Assembly: GCA_964451605.1 (NCBI GenBank)
Contig: CAYVJA010000038.1
Location: 1 to 28,277 of the forward strand
Source: JAQVSH01 sp964451605
Lineage (GTDB): Bacteria > Bacteroidota > Bacteroidia > Bacteroidales > UBA4181
DNA length: 28,277 nt
Direction of reading: 5' to 3'
Below the pieces are notes generated by a model. It saw nothing but the letters and a program-made list of their open reading frames with translations, ran no database searches and was not told the DNA's origin. Below are positions 1 to 7,821 of this stretch, in pieces. A program made the translations under genes and the position numbers. The number at the start of each line of letters is the position of its first letter. The first letter of the stretch is position 1.

Positions 1-674
1 GGTAGCTCTGCAATAGAGGTCAGTACCGGGAAGGGGTAATCGGAGGCTCCCGGATGCACCGTCTCATGTTGCCATACGGTATTGTGCGGAATATGCACAG
101 CTCTGGCACCCAGCCTTAGTGGAGGCATTACATCCGAACGGAGGGAGTTTCCTACCATCAGGAACTCCCCCGGTTCGATGTGTAGCCGGGCAAAGAGTTG
201 GGCATAGTCGGACTCCTCTTTGTTACTGAGAATTTCGATGTGGTGAAACAGTGGCTGCAAACCGGAGGCCTTTAACTTTCGTTCCTGATCGAGCAGATCG
301 CCTTTGGTTACCAGAAGAAGCTGATACTTCCCCTGCAACTTTTCCAGCACCTCCCTGGCCCCTTCTACCAGGACCACAGGCCGTTCGATGAGCCATCGGC
401 CGATATCCAGAATTTCTGATACAACCGCCGTCGAGAGCGATGAACGACCTAATTGTATGGCAGTCTCGATTAACGACAACAGATAACTTTTTGCGCCATA
501 CCCGTACAAATCAAGATTGGCCACCTCTATGGAATAGAGTAAGCGAGACGTCTCCTCCCGGTTGGCATAGGGAGCCATCAGGGCGCAGAACCGCGTTTCG
601 GCTTCGCGGAAATAGCTGTCGTTTAACCAAAGGGTGTCGTCGGCATCGAAACCGATTACCTTTAGTCCCTCCAT
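1..674 (-). CDS. HAD-superfamily hydrolase, C-terminus cut by window edge
   Basis: Reverse-strand reading from ATG at 674 stays open for 224 codons to the window edge. It is a haloacid-dehalogenase-fold phosphohydrolase, probably subfamily IA (YjjG-like nucleotidase or phosphoglycolate-phosphatase type), cytoplasmic. Motif I is FDADDTLW with the nucleophile Asp10 and acid/base Asp12. Motif II is the LLLVTKG strand with its Thr near residue 126. A Lys follows in the SNKEE segment near 160, and motif IV-like GNSLRSDV lies near 187-194. The start codon lies inside the upstream RDD gene, overlapping its last 13 bases, which points to translational coupling. The exact substrate cannot be read from sequence. 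Confidence 0.85.
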   Translation of the reverse strand, partial: MEGLKVIGFDADDTLWLNDSYFREAETRFCALMAPYANREETSRLLYSIEVANLDLYGYGAKSYLLSLIETAIQLGRSSLSTAVVSEILDIGRWLIERPVVLVEGAREVLEKLQGKYQLLLVTKGDLLDQERKLKASGLQPLFHHIEILSNKEESDYAQLFARLHIEPGEFLMVGNSLRSDVMPPLRLGARAVHIPHNTVWQHETVHPGASDYPFPVLTSIAEL

Positions 675-1432
675 TGCCGACAGTCAATCACTTGGGTCGA
701 GGCCACGCGATCGCCCAAACGACGGCCATCTTCGGCAATCAACACCATAATGGGTTCAATCAGCCAACCCACAAAGGGAACAATCGAGAGCAGGATGGGA
801 ATCAGATTCCGTAATAAAGATTTAGCTTTCCCGCAGGGAATATTCTCATCCAAATCTATCACCATAATCCCGGCAGCACGTTTCCCGATACTCTGTCCGC
901 GGGCCATACCATCTTTGAGTAGTCCATAGGCCAGAGGGGCCAGCAACAACAAAAATCCCAACAGTAGCCCGAACAAGAGTCCGAACACCGGAATCGGGAA
1001 AAATGGCCATCCGTGTTCAGCTCCAATGGCAAACCCTCCGACGGCACCGAATACTCCGCCGAAAAAACAGATGATGGCAGGGATATACAATACCCCCTGC
1101 ACCAGGAAATCAATCAGGAACGCCACGAAACGAGATCCGAGCGAAGCTTTGGGATAGGCATAGGGTGCAGCGCCCGAAGCAAAGACAGGGGCAGCATAAG
1201 AGGTGCCCCGAGGACCTGAAGAGCCGCTCCGATCGGCCCCTGACCCCGCAAAAGCGGGGTTAGGGGTTCCATCGGAAGCACAAAAACGGGCACCCGAAAT
1301 AAAAGGTTTTCCGCAAGTAGGACAAACTTCGGGAGCCGATGTATCAATGGCCAGATTCCGCCCGCATTGGGGACAAAAGGTGTAATCCGAAGAGACTTCT
1401 TTGTTACAATGGGGACAGATAATGTTAACCAT
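662..1432 (-). CDS. Zinc-ribbon plus RDD-family membrane protein
   Basis: 256 residues. The N-terminus carries a complete zinc ribbon (Cys6-x2-Cys9 and Cys19-x2-Cys22), then a second ribbon-like unit with Cys37, Cys40 and Cys51 whose fourth ligand position is Asp (CASD). A Gly/Ser/Ala-rich linker follows. From about residue 95 there is an RDD domain: GSRFVAFLIDFLV with its Arg and Asp, three or four hydrophobic helices, the QSIGKRAAGI motif, and a C-terminal RRLGDRVA motif. RDD proteins are integral membrane proteins of mostly unknown function, some linked to ion exchange. Part of the linker is encoded by a 30-base palindrome (1237-1266). It lies 66 bases downstream of the beta-galactosidase stop and overlaps the HAD gene, so the three may share a transcript. 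Confidence 0.85.
   Translation of the reverse strand: MVNIICPHCNKEVSSDYTFCPQCGRNLAIDTSAPEVCPTCGKPFISGARFCASDGTPNPAFAGSGADRSGSSGPRGTSYAAPVFASGAAPYAYPKASLGSRFVAFLIDFLVQGVLYIPAIICFFGGVFGAVGGFAIGAEHGWPFFPIPVFGLLFGLLLGFLLLLAPLAYGLLKDGMARGQSIGKRAAGIMVIDLDENIPCGKAKSLLRNLIPILLSIVPFVGWLIEPIMVLIAEDGRRLGDRVASTQVIDCRQWRD
1237..1266. repeat. 30-base palindrome inside the RDD gene
   Basis: Arms CCCCTGACCCCGC (1237-1249) and GCGGGGTTAGGGG (1254-1266) pair over 13 positions with one G-T wobble around an AAAA loop. It lies in frame within the linker between the zinc ribbons and the membrane domain and adds Pro/Gly/Ala-rich residues without disrupting the reading frame. Confidence 0.8.
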
Positions 1433-1498
1433 CGATAACCGGATTTAAAGTGTTAGTAGTAGTTAGTACTGTAAGTATCTGATTACAACCAATAAAGA

Positions 1499-4400
1499 CT
1501 ATCTGGGAATTACAGGTTCAATCACAAACGAGAAGTCGTAATCGGCATAAGGCAGCAAGTATTGCGGCAGAGGCCATGCGCCCCAGCTGTTCACTGAACC
1601 TAAACCCATCTGCCTCAAATCGATTGACATGGTGGTCAGATCACGGGGCTCCAATTCGCCGGAGTGACGCTGATCCTTATCGGTTCCATCGTCGAGATCT
1701 TCCTGTAGGAAATTAAGCGCTGATGCAGAGAAAGGCGCGCCCGAACGGAACAACAGCCCTCTCCCGTCGATGTCGACCGTCTTCCACCAACGAATGTCGG
1801 TTTTGGTTCCGCTCTCCTGCGGACGGATATAGGGATAGTATTGGTCGGCAACCAGTTGGTCGTAGATGCCCAGATTGGTGTAGTAGTTCCGGTCGGCATA
1901 GTTCTCTTGCGGACCGCGGCCATAGAACCGGATCCGGTCGAATTGACCCGGCATCACCAGCTGCATGCCAAAACGGAAAAGATGCGGCATCTTCTTTTGG
2001 GCAGTATCAACCCGTAACGACTGAGAAATCTTAATCTGACCCAGGGAATTGATTTCGTAAGCCATATCGAGCGTGGCAAAAAGATCAGGGATCTGATAGG
2101 TGGCTTTTACAACCGTGTTGCCTTCATTTTTTGAAACCTGCAGGTTGCGGGTACGCATGGCCGGCTCTTTCCACAGTGCGAAGCTTCGCTGGAAATTGGC
2201 TCCAAAATCGTTGTCGGTGGGTGCTCTCCAGAAGTTGGGACGAAGGGCATACCCCTTCTCTACCATCTCCAGACCCTTAACGCGGAGACTTTCAATCCAG
2301 CCGGTACGGGAGTTGAAATGGATAGTAACAGGACCTCCCACAACCTCCAGATGTGCAAGACTCCGATAGCTCGAGGTAGAATCGACAGCAGCAATCTCAG
2401 CCGAAAAAGCCTTATAGGGCGCAATTTCCAGTTGATCGGCAGCCACTACATAACCGGCAGGAAGCAAGCCATCCTGCTGTTTCAGTTTATACTGCACATT
2501 CAGCAGATACTCTTTATCCGGTACGGCTGCAAGTGCAAATCCGGGAAGCTGAACCGTCTCTTTTGCCTGAGGAGCCACTTTCAGATCGGCAACCTGCCAC
2601 TCCATGTAATAGCGGGAGAGATCAATAAAGAAGTTCTCGTTATAGACGGAAACCTGGCCCTTCTGCAAATCGACAGGGGTTGTCCAGACAGACTGGTACA
2701 CCTTCTTTACCTCATACATGTGAGGGTTGGGTACACGGTCAGGACTGATCAGGCCATTGTTGTTGAAGTTGTTGTCGGAAGCAGGATACTCTCCGTAGTC
2801 GCCACCGTAGGCATAGAACATTTTGCCTTCGGGAGAGTACTTTCTCAACCCCTGGTCTACAAAGTCCCAGATAAAACCACCCTGCAGAGAGGGGTATTTC
2901 CGGTAGATATCCCAGTATTCGCGCAAACCGCCCTCGGAGTTACCCATGGCGTGTGCATACTCGCACTGGACAAACGGACGGGTAGGATTGCTTTTGCCAT
3001 AACGCTCTACATAATCGTACCCGGCATACATAGGAACCACGAGATCAGTGTGTTCTCTCTGACCGGCCTGTTCGTACTGTACAGGACGGGTATTGTCGTA
3101 GGCCTTGAGCCATTTGTAAACCTCCACAAAATTGGGACCGTCGCCTGCCTCATTACCCATACTCCAGATAATCACAGCGGGATGATTCTTGAAGGTCTGA
3201 GCCATACGTTGATTGCGTTCCATATGCGCAAGCGCATAGGTGGGCTCTTTTGCGAGCGTCCGGTTTCCGTAACCCATCCCGTGCGACTCCACGTTGGCCT
3301 CGCAAACTACGTACAGACCGTATTCGTCGCAGAGGTCATACCAGATGGGATTGTTGGGGTAGTGCGAAGTACGAACCGCATTCAGGTTGTTCTCTTTCAT
3401 GACACGGATATCCTGGATCATCCGCTCCCTGGAAACATTGTACCCCTCAAGAGGATCCATCTCGTGACGATTGGCTCCCTTGATCAGAATCGGCTTCCCG
3501 TTTACCAGCAGTTGTCCGCCCTTAATCTCCACTTCGCGGAAGCCCACCCTTTGCGGAATCGACTCTATCACAGCTCCTTTGGCGTCTTTCAGCGTAACCA
3601 GAAGCTGATAGAGATGAGGCGTTTCGGCAGTCCAGAGAAGGGGTGAGTTCACCTGCATGGCAGCCTGTGCTGCTCCGTTTTTATCGAAAGTAACCGATGC
3701 CGTCTGCACCTTTGCGCCTTTGGCATCGAGCAGAGCCAGATCGGCCGATGCGCTGCCCTTTTTGCTCAGCGTAAGGGCCACACTGAGGGTTGCATCTTTG
3801 TAGGCTGCATCAAGATCGGTCTTCACAAACATATCCTGCAGGTGCAGGGGGTTTCTTGCAAAGAGGTAAACCCCGCGGGCAATACCGGAAAGACGCCAGA
3901 AGTCCTGATCTTCCAGATAGGAACCGTCGCACCAGCGATAAATCTGCATGGCAAAGAGGTTTTTCCCGGGTTTGAGGTACTTGGTAATGTCGAACTCCGA
4001 TCCCATCTTGCTGTCTTCACTGTAGCCCACAAACTGGCCGTTTACCCAGAGATAGAAGTTTGAAGTGGCCGAACCCACATGAAAGAAAACCTGTTTTCCG
4101 TTCCAGTCGGCAGGGAGTTCAATCTCCTTACGGTAGGATCCCACATGGTTATTTTTCTTCTCGACCATGGGGGGAGCAGAGCGGAACTGATTGGCCCAGG
4201 CATACCCTACATTTTTGTAGATAGGATCACCGTAACCGTTCCTTTCCCAAATTCCGGGAACCGGAAAATCTACCCAGTACTGGTCTTCGAATCCGGGTAA
4301 ATAAAACTGATTGGGCTTTTGATCCAGGTCGTTTACCCAGAAAAATTTCCATGTTCCGTTCAGTGAGAAGTAGAGAGGCGATACATCCAATTGCCCGGCG

Positions 4401-4546
4401 AGGGCGGCATCGTCTGTAGGATAGGCAAAGAAGGCGGCCCTGGCCGGAGCTCTGTTAATTTGGTTCACCTGAGGATCAAGCCATTCCGGCGATTGAGCAC
4501 TAAGGGAGGCAACCCAGAAAAGGGAAAGAAGAAGAAGTTTGCGCAT
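1499..4546 (-). CDS. Secreted beta-galactosidase, GH2 family
   Basis: 1015 residues, the usual length for LacZ-type GH2 enzymes. It hydrolyses terminal beta-galactosides. A signal peptide (residues 1-18, MRKLLLLSLFWVASLSAQS) sends it to the periplasm or surface. Domains in order: sugar-binding jelly roll (about 55-235, with NGTWKF and FYLWVNGQFVGYSEDSK), immunoglobulin-like domain (about 240-340), TIM barrel (about 345-620), a second immunoglobulin-like domain, and a C-terminal beta-sandwich domain typical of LacZ (about 735-1010). The acid/base is Glu466 in MGNEAGDG, the nucleophile is Glu529 in CEYAHAMGN, and the HEMDP and SHYPN motifs are present. A glycan-degradation role fits the other hydrolases in the window; the natural substrate is not determined. 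Confidence 0.95.
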   Translation of the reverse strand: MRKLLLLSLFWVASLSAQSPEWLDPQVNQINRAPARAAFFAYPTDDAALAGQLDVSPLYFSLNGTWKFFWVNDLDQKPNQFYLPGFEDQYWVDFPVPGIWERNGYGDPIYKNVGYAWANQFRSAPPMVEKKNNHVGSYRKEIELPADWNGKQVFFHVGSATSNFYLWVNGQFVGYSEDSKMGSEFDITKYLKPGKNLFAMQIYRWCDGSYLEDQDFWRLSGIARGVYLFARNPLHLQDMFVKTDLDAAYKDATLSVALTLSKKGSASADLALLDAKGAKVQTASVTFDKNGAAQAAMQVNSPLLWTAETPHLYQLLVTLKDAKGAVIESIPQRVGFREVEIKGGQLLVNGKPILIKGANRHEMDPLEGYNVSRERMIQDIRVMKENNLNAVRTSHYPNNPIWYDLCDEYGLYVVCEANVESHGMGYGNRTLAKEPTYALAHMERNQRMAQTFKNHPAVIIWSMGNEAGDGPNFVEVYKWLKAYDNTRPVQYEQAGQREHTDLVVPMYAGYDYVERYGKSNPTRPFVQCEYAHAMGNSEGGLREYWDIYRKYPSLQGGFIWDFVDQGLRKYSPEGKMFYAYGGDYGEYPASDNNFNNNGLISPDRVPNPHMYEVKKVYQSVWTTPVDLQKGQVSVYNENFFIDLSRYYMEWQVADLKVAPQAKETVQLPGFALAAVPDKEYLLNVQYKLKQQDGLLPAGYVVAADQLEIAPYKAFSAEIAAVDSTSSYRSLAHLEVVGGPVTIHFNSRTGWIESLRVKGLEMVEKGYALRPNFWRAPTDNDFGANFQRSFALWKEPAMRTRNLQVSKNEGNTVVKATYQIPDLFATLDMAYEINSLGQIKISQSLRVDTAQKKMPHLFRFGMQLVMPGQFDRIRFYGRGPQENYADRNYYTNLGIYDQLVADQYYPYIRPQESGTKTDIRWWKTVDIDGRGLLFRSGAPFSASALNFLQEDLDDGTDKDQRHSGELEPRDLTTMSIDLRQMGLGSVNSWGAWPLPQYLLPYADYDFSFVIEPVIPR

Positions 4547-4596
4547 AGGAAAAGTTTTTTTGAAAACATAACGAGTTTAGAGTCGGGTGAAATTAA

Positions 4597-4604
4597 TAAA
4601 TTTG
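4597..4604 (+). promoter_or_regulatory. Candidate Bacteroidota -7 box (TAAATTTG) for the DUF5715 gene
   Basis: TAAATTTG matches TAnnTTTG exactly; a TTTA at 4576-4579 sits 17 bases upstream as a weak -33 element. If used, transcription would begin near 4611, which excludes the GTG at 4587 and favours the GTG at 4704 as start of the following gene. Confidence 0.4.
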
Positions 4605-4703
4605 CGGGGATTCTCCATTCTACTAACCTTTTTCTGCAATCTGCCGCAAGAAATTGCCCGTTTTTTCGGTTCAACAGAGTGCAATCATCTCCATCTTATC
4701 AGC

Positions 4704-5417
4704 GTGCCCTTTCACTTTCATCTTCTCCGACCGCTTTTTCTGATTCTCGTTGTGTGTACGCTGCTCTGCAGGCTCCTGAGTCCTGTTCTGATGCCATTTC
4801 GCAGCGAAGCAGAATATCGACCTGATCCGCAGGTCCGGGTTGATGGATGGAGCCCCTCTCCCAACCGCCCGAAACCTTTGCGATACGCCTCAGTTTTTAA
4901 CGATTTACATGCGCTCCATATAGAGGCGGCAATGAGAAAGGGCATCACTCCTCTGGCCTCGAGAGAAGGGTTGCGGGAGCAACGGGGCAAATTGAAAGAG
5001 ATTCACAACAGCAAGTACGTGGTTGTCGAGAAACTCACACACTCTGTTCCCTATCTAACGCCCGATGCAGCCGAACTCCTGGAGACCATCGGGAAGCGGT
5101 TTAACGGTGCGCTCCGGGCTAAAGGAATGACCGAATATGCTTTGCAGGTTACCAGTTTGCTGCGCACCGACGGCGATGCAAAAAGTCTGCGGCGATCGGG
5201 GAATGTCAATGCCTCTTCAAACTCCTCACACCGTTATGCCACCACTTTCGATATTACCTATGTGCGATTCAAAAAGATTTCGCGCAGAGAGAAAAACGAA
5301 CATTGGGATTACCTGCGCATGGTTCTGGGAGAAGTTCTTCTCTCACTGCGAAAGGAGGGAAAATGCTATGTAAAATACGAGGTGGCACAGAAGTGTTTTC
5401 ACATCACGGCACGATAG
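4704..5417 (+). CDS. DUF5715-family protein, membrane-anchored, LAS-peptidase-like motif
   Basis: The start is uncertain. The frame is open from a GTG at 4587; I prefer the GTG at 4704 because it lies downstream of the -7 box and opens directly into a hydrophobic segment (residues about 3-28), a signal anchor. The ATG at 4791 would remove that segment. From 4704 the protein has 237 residues. The C-terminal half has the DUF5715 pattern: LQVTSLLRT, a run rich in Asn and Ser, then SHRYATTFDITY, with His176 and Asp183 spaced as in the H-x6-D zinc site of M15/LAS peptidases, and a late His in CFHIT. A cell-wall peptidase or peptidoglycan-binding role is inferred from this motif only. Confidence 0.7.
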   Translation: MPFHFHLLRPLFLILVVCTLLCRLLSPVLMPFRSEAEYRPDPQVRVDGWSPSPNRPKPLRYASVFNDLHALHIEAAMRKGITPLASREGLREQRGKLKEIHNSKYVVVEKLTHSVPYLTPDAAELLETIGKRFNGALRAKGMTEYALQVTSLLRTDGDAKSLRRSGNVNASSNSSHRYATTFDITYVRFKKISRREKNEHWDYLRMVLGEVLLSLRKEGKCYVKYEVAQKCFHITAR

Positions 5418-5509
5418 TCCTGCCTGCAAAAATGGTCTAAAAAAGGGAGAGAGGTATCCAAAACCCCAAAATTCAACCCTTGCTTCAGAGAAAAATTTTG
5501 CCACTCTTC

Positions 5510-5517
5510 TATCTTTG
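5510..5517 (+). promoter_or_regulatory. Candidate -7 box (TATCTTTG) for the S9 peptidase-pruA unit
   Basis: An exact TAnnTTTG match 25 bases upstream of the ATG at 5543. No good -33 TTG is seen at the usual 19-21 base spacing. Confidence 0.5.
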
Positions 5518-5532
5518 TAGGTAATCACCTAC
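5517..5532. promoter_or_regulatory. Perfect inverted repeat at the predicted transcription start
   Basis: GTAGGT-AATC-ACCTAC: two perfect 6-base arms around 4 bases, starting on the last base of the -7 box and spanning the expected start site near 5524. It could be a repressor operator or a very short 5' leader hairpin. Confidence 0.4.
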
Positions 5533-5542
5533 CCTCAACCCT

Positions 5543-7801
5543 ATGAGAAAGCTTCTGATGCTTTTGGCCGTGGCTACGGCCGTTCTTATGGCAATGCCTT
5601 CGGCGCTCTGCCAGCTGCAGCCCGACGAGTATGCCCGGGCCGTCAAAACCCGTTCCGACAACCGCCTGCTATACGGAGGCTCAACACAGGTAACCTGGGT
5701 ATCGTGCACCTCGCAATACTGGTTTCTGAAACGAACCAAAGCCGCCTCACGCTATATGGCCGGCGACGCCTCTCAAAACAGTCTGAAGGAGGCGTTCGAC
5801 CACCAGTTATTGGCCCGACAGCTGTCGGAGAAGAGCGGTGAGACGGTTTATCCCGACAGCCTGCGTCTGGAAAGAGCCACATTTGTAAAGGAGATGCAGG
5901 CTTTCCAGTTTGGCTTTAAAAACAGCAACTGGGAGTTCGATATTGCAACAGGCGTACTCACCCAAACCGAGGGAACATCCTCCCCGGCCCCCCAAAGGGG
6001 GCAGCAATCCCAGCGCTATTGGGGAGCCCGCGATAACAGCGACGCTGCGGTTCGTACCTCGCCTTCGCCGGACAATAAAATAGAAGCCTTCATCCGTGAT
6101 TACAATCTGTTTATCAGAGAGATATCGTCCGGAAAAGTTACGCAGCTCAGTTTCGACGGGGCCTCCGAATTTCCCTACACTTCGCAAATCCGCTGGTCGC
6201 CCGACGGGAAGAAACTCACCTGTATGAAGGTTCGTCAGGCACAGGATCATATCATCACTTTTATTGAATCATCGCCTGCCAACCAGATACAACCCAGAAT
6301 TCAGACCCGCCCCTACTACAAACCGGGCGATGTGATTCCGGTCTCTCTTCCCGCGCTGTTCAATGTGGAAACCGGAAAACAAATTTTTATAGATACCAAA
6401 GAGTTGGAGTATCAGTACGATCTGCAACGGTTGGAATGGGAACCCGAAAGCCGGAGTTTCACCTTTGAGTGGAACCAGCGGGGACATCAGGTATACCGTC
6501 TATACAGGGTCGATGCCGAAACAGGCACCAAACAAATTGTGGCCGAAGAGAGAAGCAATACCTTTGTGAACTACCCCCGCATCTGGCGGTACAAACTGAG
6601 AGAGAGCGGTGAGCTGCTTTGGGCCAGCGAGCGCGACGGGTGGTATCATCTCTATCTCCTTGATGCCGCAACCGGCAAGGTGAAGAACCAGATAACCAAG
6701 GGAGAATGGGCTGTTCGTGATGTAGTCAGGGTAGATGCCGAAAAACGGGAGATTCTCTTTACCGCCAATGGTAAAAATCCCGGCGAGGACCCCTATAATA
6801 TTCACTACTACCGGATTGGATTCGATGGTACGAACCTCATCGATCTTACCCCCGAAAACGGGAACCATACCGTGCAGTTTTCGCCCGACAACCGCTATTA
6901 TACCGACTACTGTTCGCGCCCCGACTTGCCGGGAACCACGGTGTTGCGCAGTTGGCCCGATACTAAGGTTTTGCAGACCCTCCAATCGACGGATGTTTCC
7001 GAGCTCGAAAAAGCCGGATGGAAGATGCCTGTCGTCTTTTCGGCCAAGGGACGTGACGGGGTTACCGATATTTGGGGAACCATCATTTTCCCGAGAAACT
7101 TCAACCCCAAAAAACGGTATCCGGTCATTGAATATATCTACGCCGGCCCCCACGGACAGCATGTGCCCAAAAGCTTCAGCGTTTCCGACTACAGCATCTC
7201 TCCGTTAACCGATCTGGGCTTTGTGGTGGTCAGGATTGACGGCATGGGTACTGCCTTCCGTTCGAAGGCTTTTCACGATGTAGCCTGGCAAAACCTGAAA
7301 GATGCCGGCTTCCCCGACCGCATTCTCTGGATGAAGGCGGCGGCGCAAAAATACAAATGGATGGATATCTCGCGTGTAGGCATCTTTGGCAGCTCGGCAG
7401 GTGGACAAAACGCCATGGGCGCAGTGCTTTTCCATAACGATTTTTACAAAAGCGCCTATGCCTCCTGCGGTTGCCACGACAACCGGATGGATAAAATCTG
7501 GTGGAACGAACTCTGGATGGGATATCCCGTGGGAGCTCACTATTCGGCCAGTTCGAATGTCGATAATGCGCATCTGCTGAAAGCCAATCTGATGTTGGCC
7601 TATGGAGAGGTCGATGACAATGTGGATCCGGCCACCACTTTGCAGGTAGCCAATGCGCTGATTAAAGCCAATAAAGAGTTCGAACTGGTGGTGCTGCCGG
7701 GAGTAAATCACACCATGGGTGGTGAGTATGGTATGCGTAAGATGTACGACTTTTTTATCCGTACGCTCCGCGATCAGGTAACTCCCAACTGGAACAAGTA
7801 G
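5543..7801 (+). CDS. DPP IV-like S9 family peptidase
   Basis: 752 residues with a signal peptide (about 1-23), so periplasmic or secreted. It is a serine exopeptidase of the S9B type, which typically releases Xaa-Pro or Xaa-Ala dipeptides. Residues about 100-470 form the beta-propeller domain (strands such as SPDGKK and WERDGW-like blades). Residues about 500-750 are the alpha/beta-hydrolase domain. The catalytic triad is Ser618 in GSSAGG, Asp691 or 692 in YGEVDDNVDP, and His723 in GVNHTM. An insertion near residues 146-162 is encoded by G/C-rich palindromic DNA (5980-6026). pruA starts 20 bases downstream, so the two are probably co-transcribed, consistent with use of proline released from peptides. 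Exact dipeptide specificity is not established here. Confidence 0.9.
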   Translation: MRKLLMLLAVATAVLMAMPSALCQLQPDEYARAVKTRSDNRLLYGGSTQVTWVSCTSQYWFLKRTKAASRYMAGDASQNSLKEAFDHQLLARQLSEKSGETVYPDSLRLERATFVKEMQAFQFGFKNSNWEFDIATGVLTQTEGTSSPAPQRGQQSQRYWGARDNSDAAVRTSPSPDNKIEAFIRDYNLFIREISSGKVTQLSFDGASEFPYTSQIRWSPDGKKLTCMKVRQAQDHIITFIESSPANQIQPRIQTRPYYKPGDVIPVSLPALFNVETGKQIFIDTKELEYQYDLQRLEWEPESRSFTFEWNQRGHQVYRLYRVDAETGTKQIVAEERSNTFVNYPRIWRYKLRESGELLWASERDGWYHLYLLDAATGKVKNQITKGEWAVRDVVRVDAEKREILFTANGKNPGEDPYNIHYYRIGFDGTNLIDLTPENGNHTVQFSPDNRYYTDYCSRPDLPGTTVLRSWPDTKVLQTLQSTDVSELEKAGWKMPVVFSAKGRDGVTDIWGTIIFPRNFNPKKRYPVIEYIYAGPHGQHVPKSFSVSDYSISPLTDLGFVVVRIDGMGTAFRSKAFHDVAWQNLKDAGFPDRILWMKAAAQKYKWMDISRVGIFGSSAGGQNAMGAVLFHNDFYKSAYASCGCHDNRMDKIWWNELWMGYPVGAHYSASSNVDNAHLLKANLMLAYGEVDDNVDPATTLQVANALIKANKEFELVVLPGVNHTMGGEYGMRKMYDFFIRTLRDQVTPNWNK
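5980..6026. repeat. G/C-rich palindromic insertion in the S9 peptidase gene
   Basis: The inner hairpin is GCCCCC (5987-5992), loop CAAA, GGGGGC (5997-6002). Outer arms CTCCCC (5980-5985) and GGGGAG (6021-6026) are also complementary. It encodes a Ser/Pro/Gln-rich stretch in frame within the N-terminal part of the propeller domain. Confidence 0.6.
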
Positions 7802-7821
7802 TATAAAAAATATACGTTATT

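Noticed and set aside
2318..3646. Long 442-codon plus-strand frame opposite the beta-galactosidase gene
   Set aside because: It lies entirely antisense to a well-supported GH2 enzyme with catalytic motifs; its translation has no recognisable domain. It is a shadow produced by codon bias.
4562..4570. TATGTTTTC on the minus strand as a promoter for the beta-galactosidase gene
   Set aside because: It lacks the final G of TAnnTTTG and would leave a leader of under ten bases, so it is not convincing.
7801..7815. GTATA-AAAAA-TATAC dyad between the S9 peptidase and pruA
   Set aside because: A five-pair A/T stem with no T tract is too weak for a terminator or a clear regulatory site.
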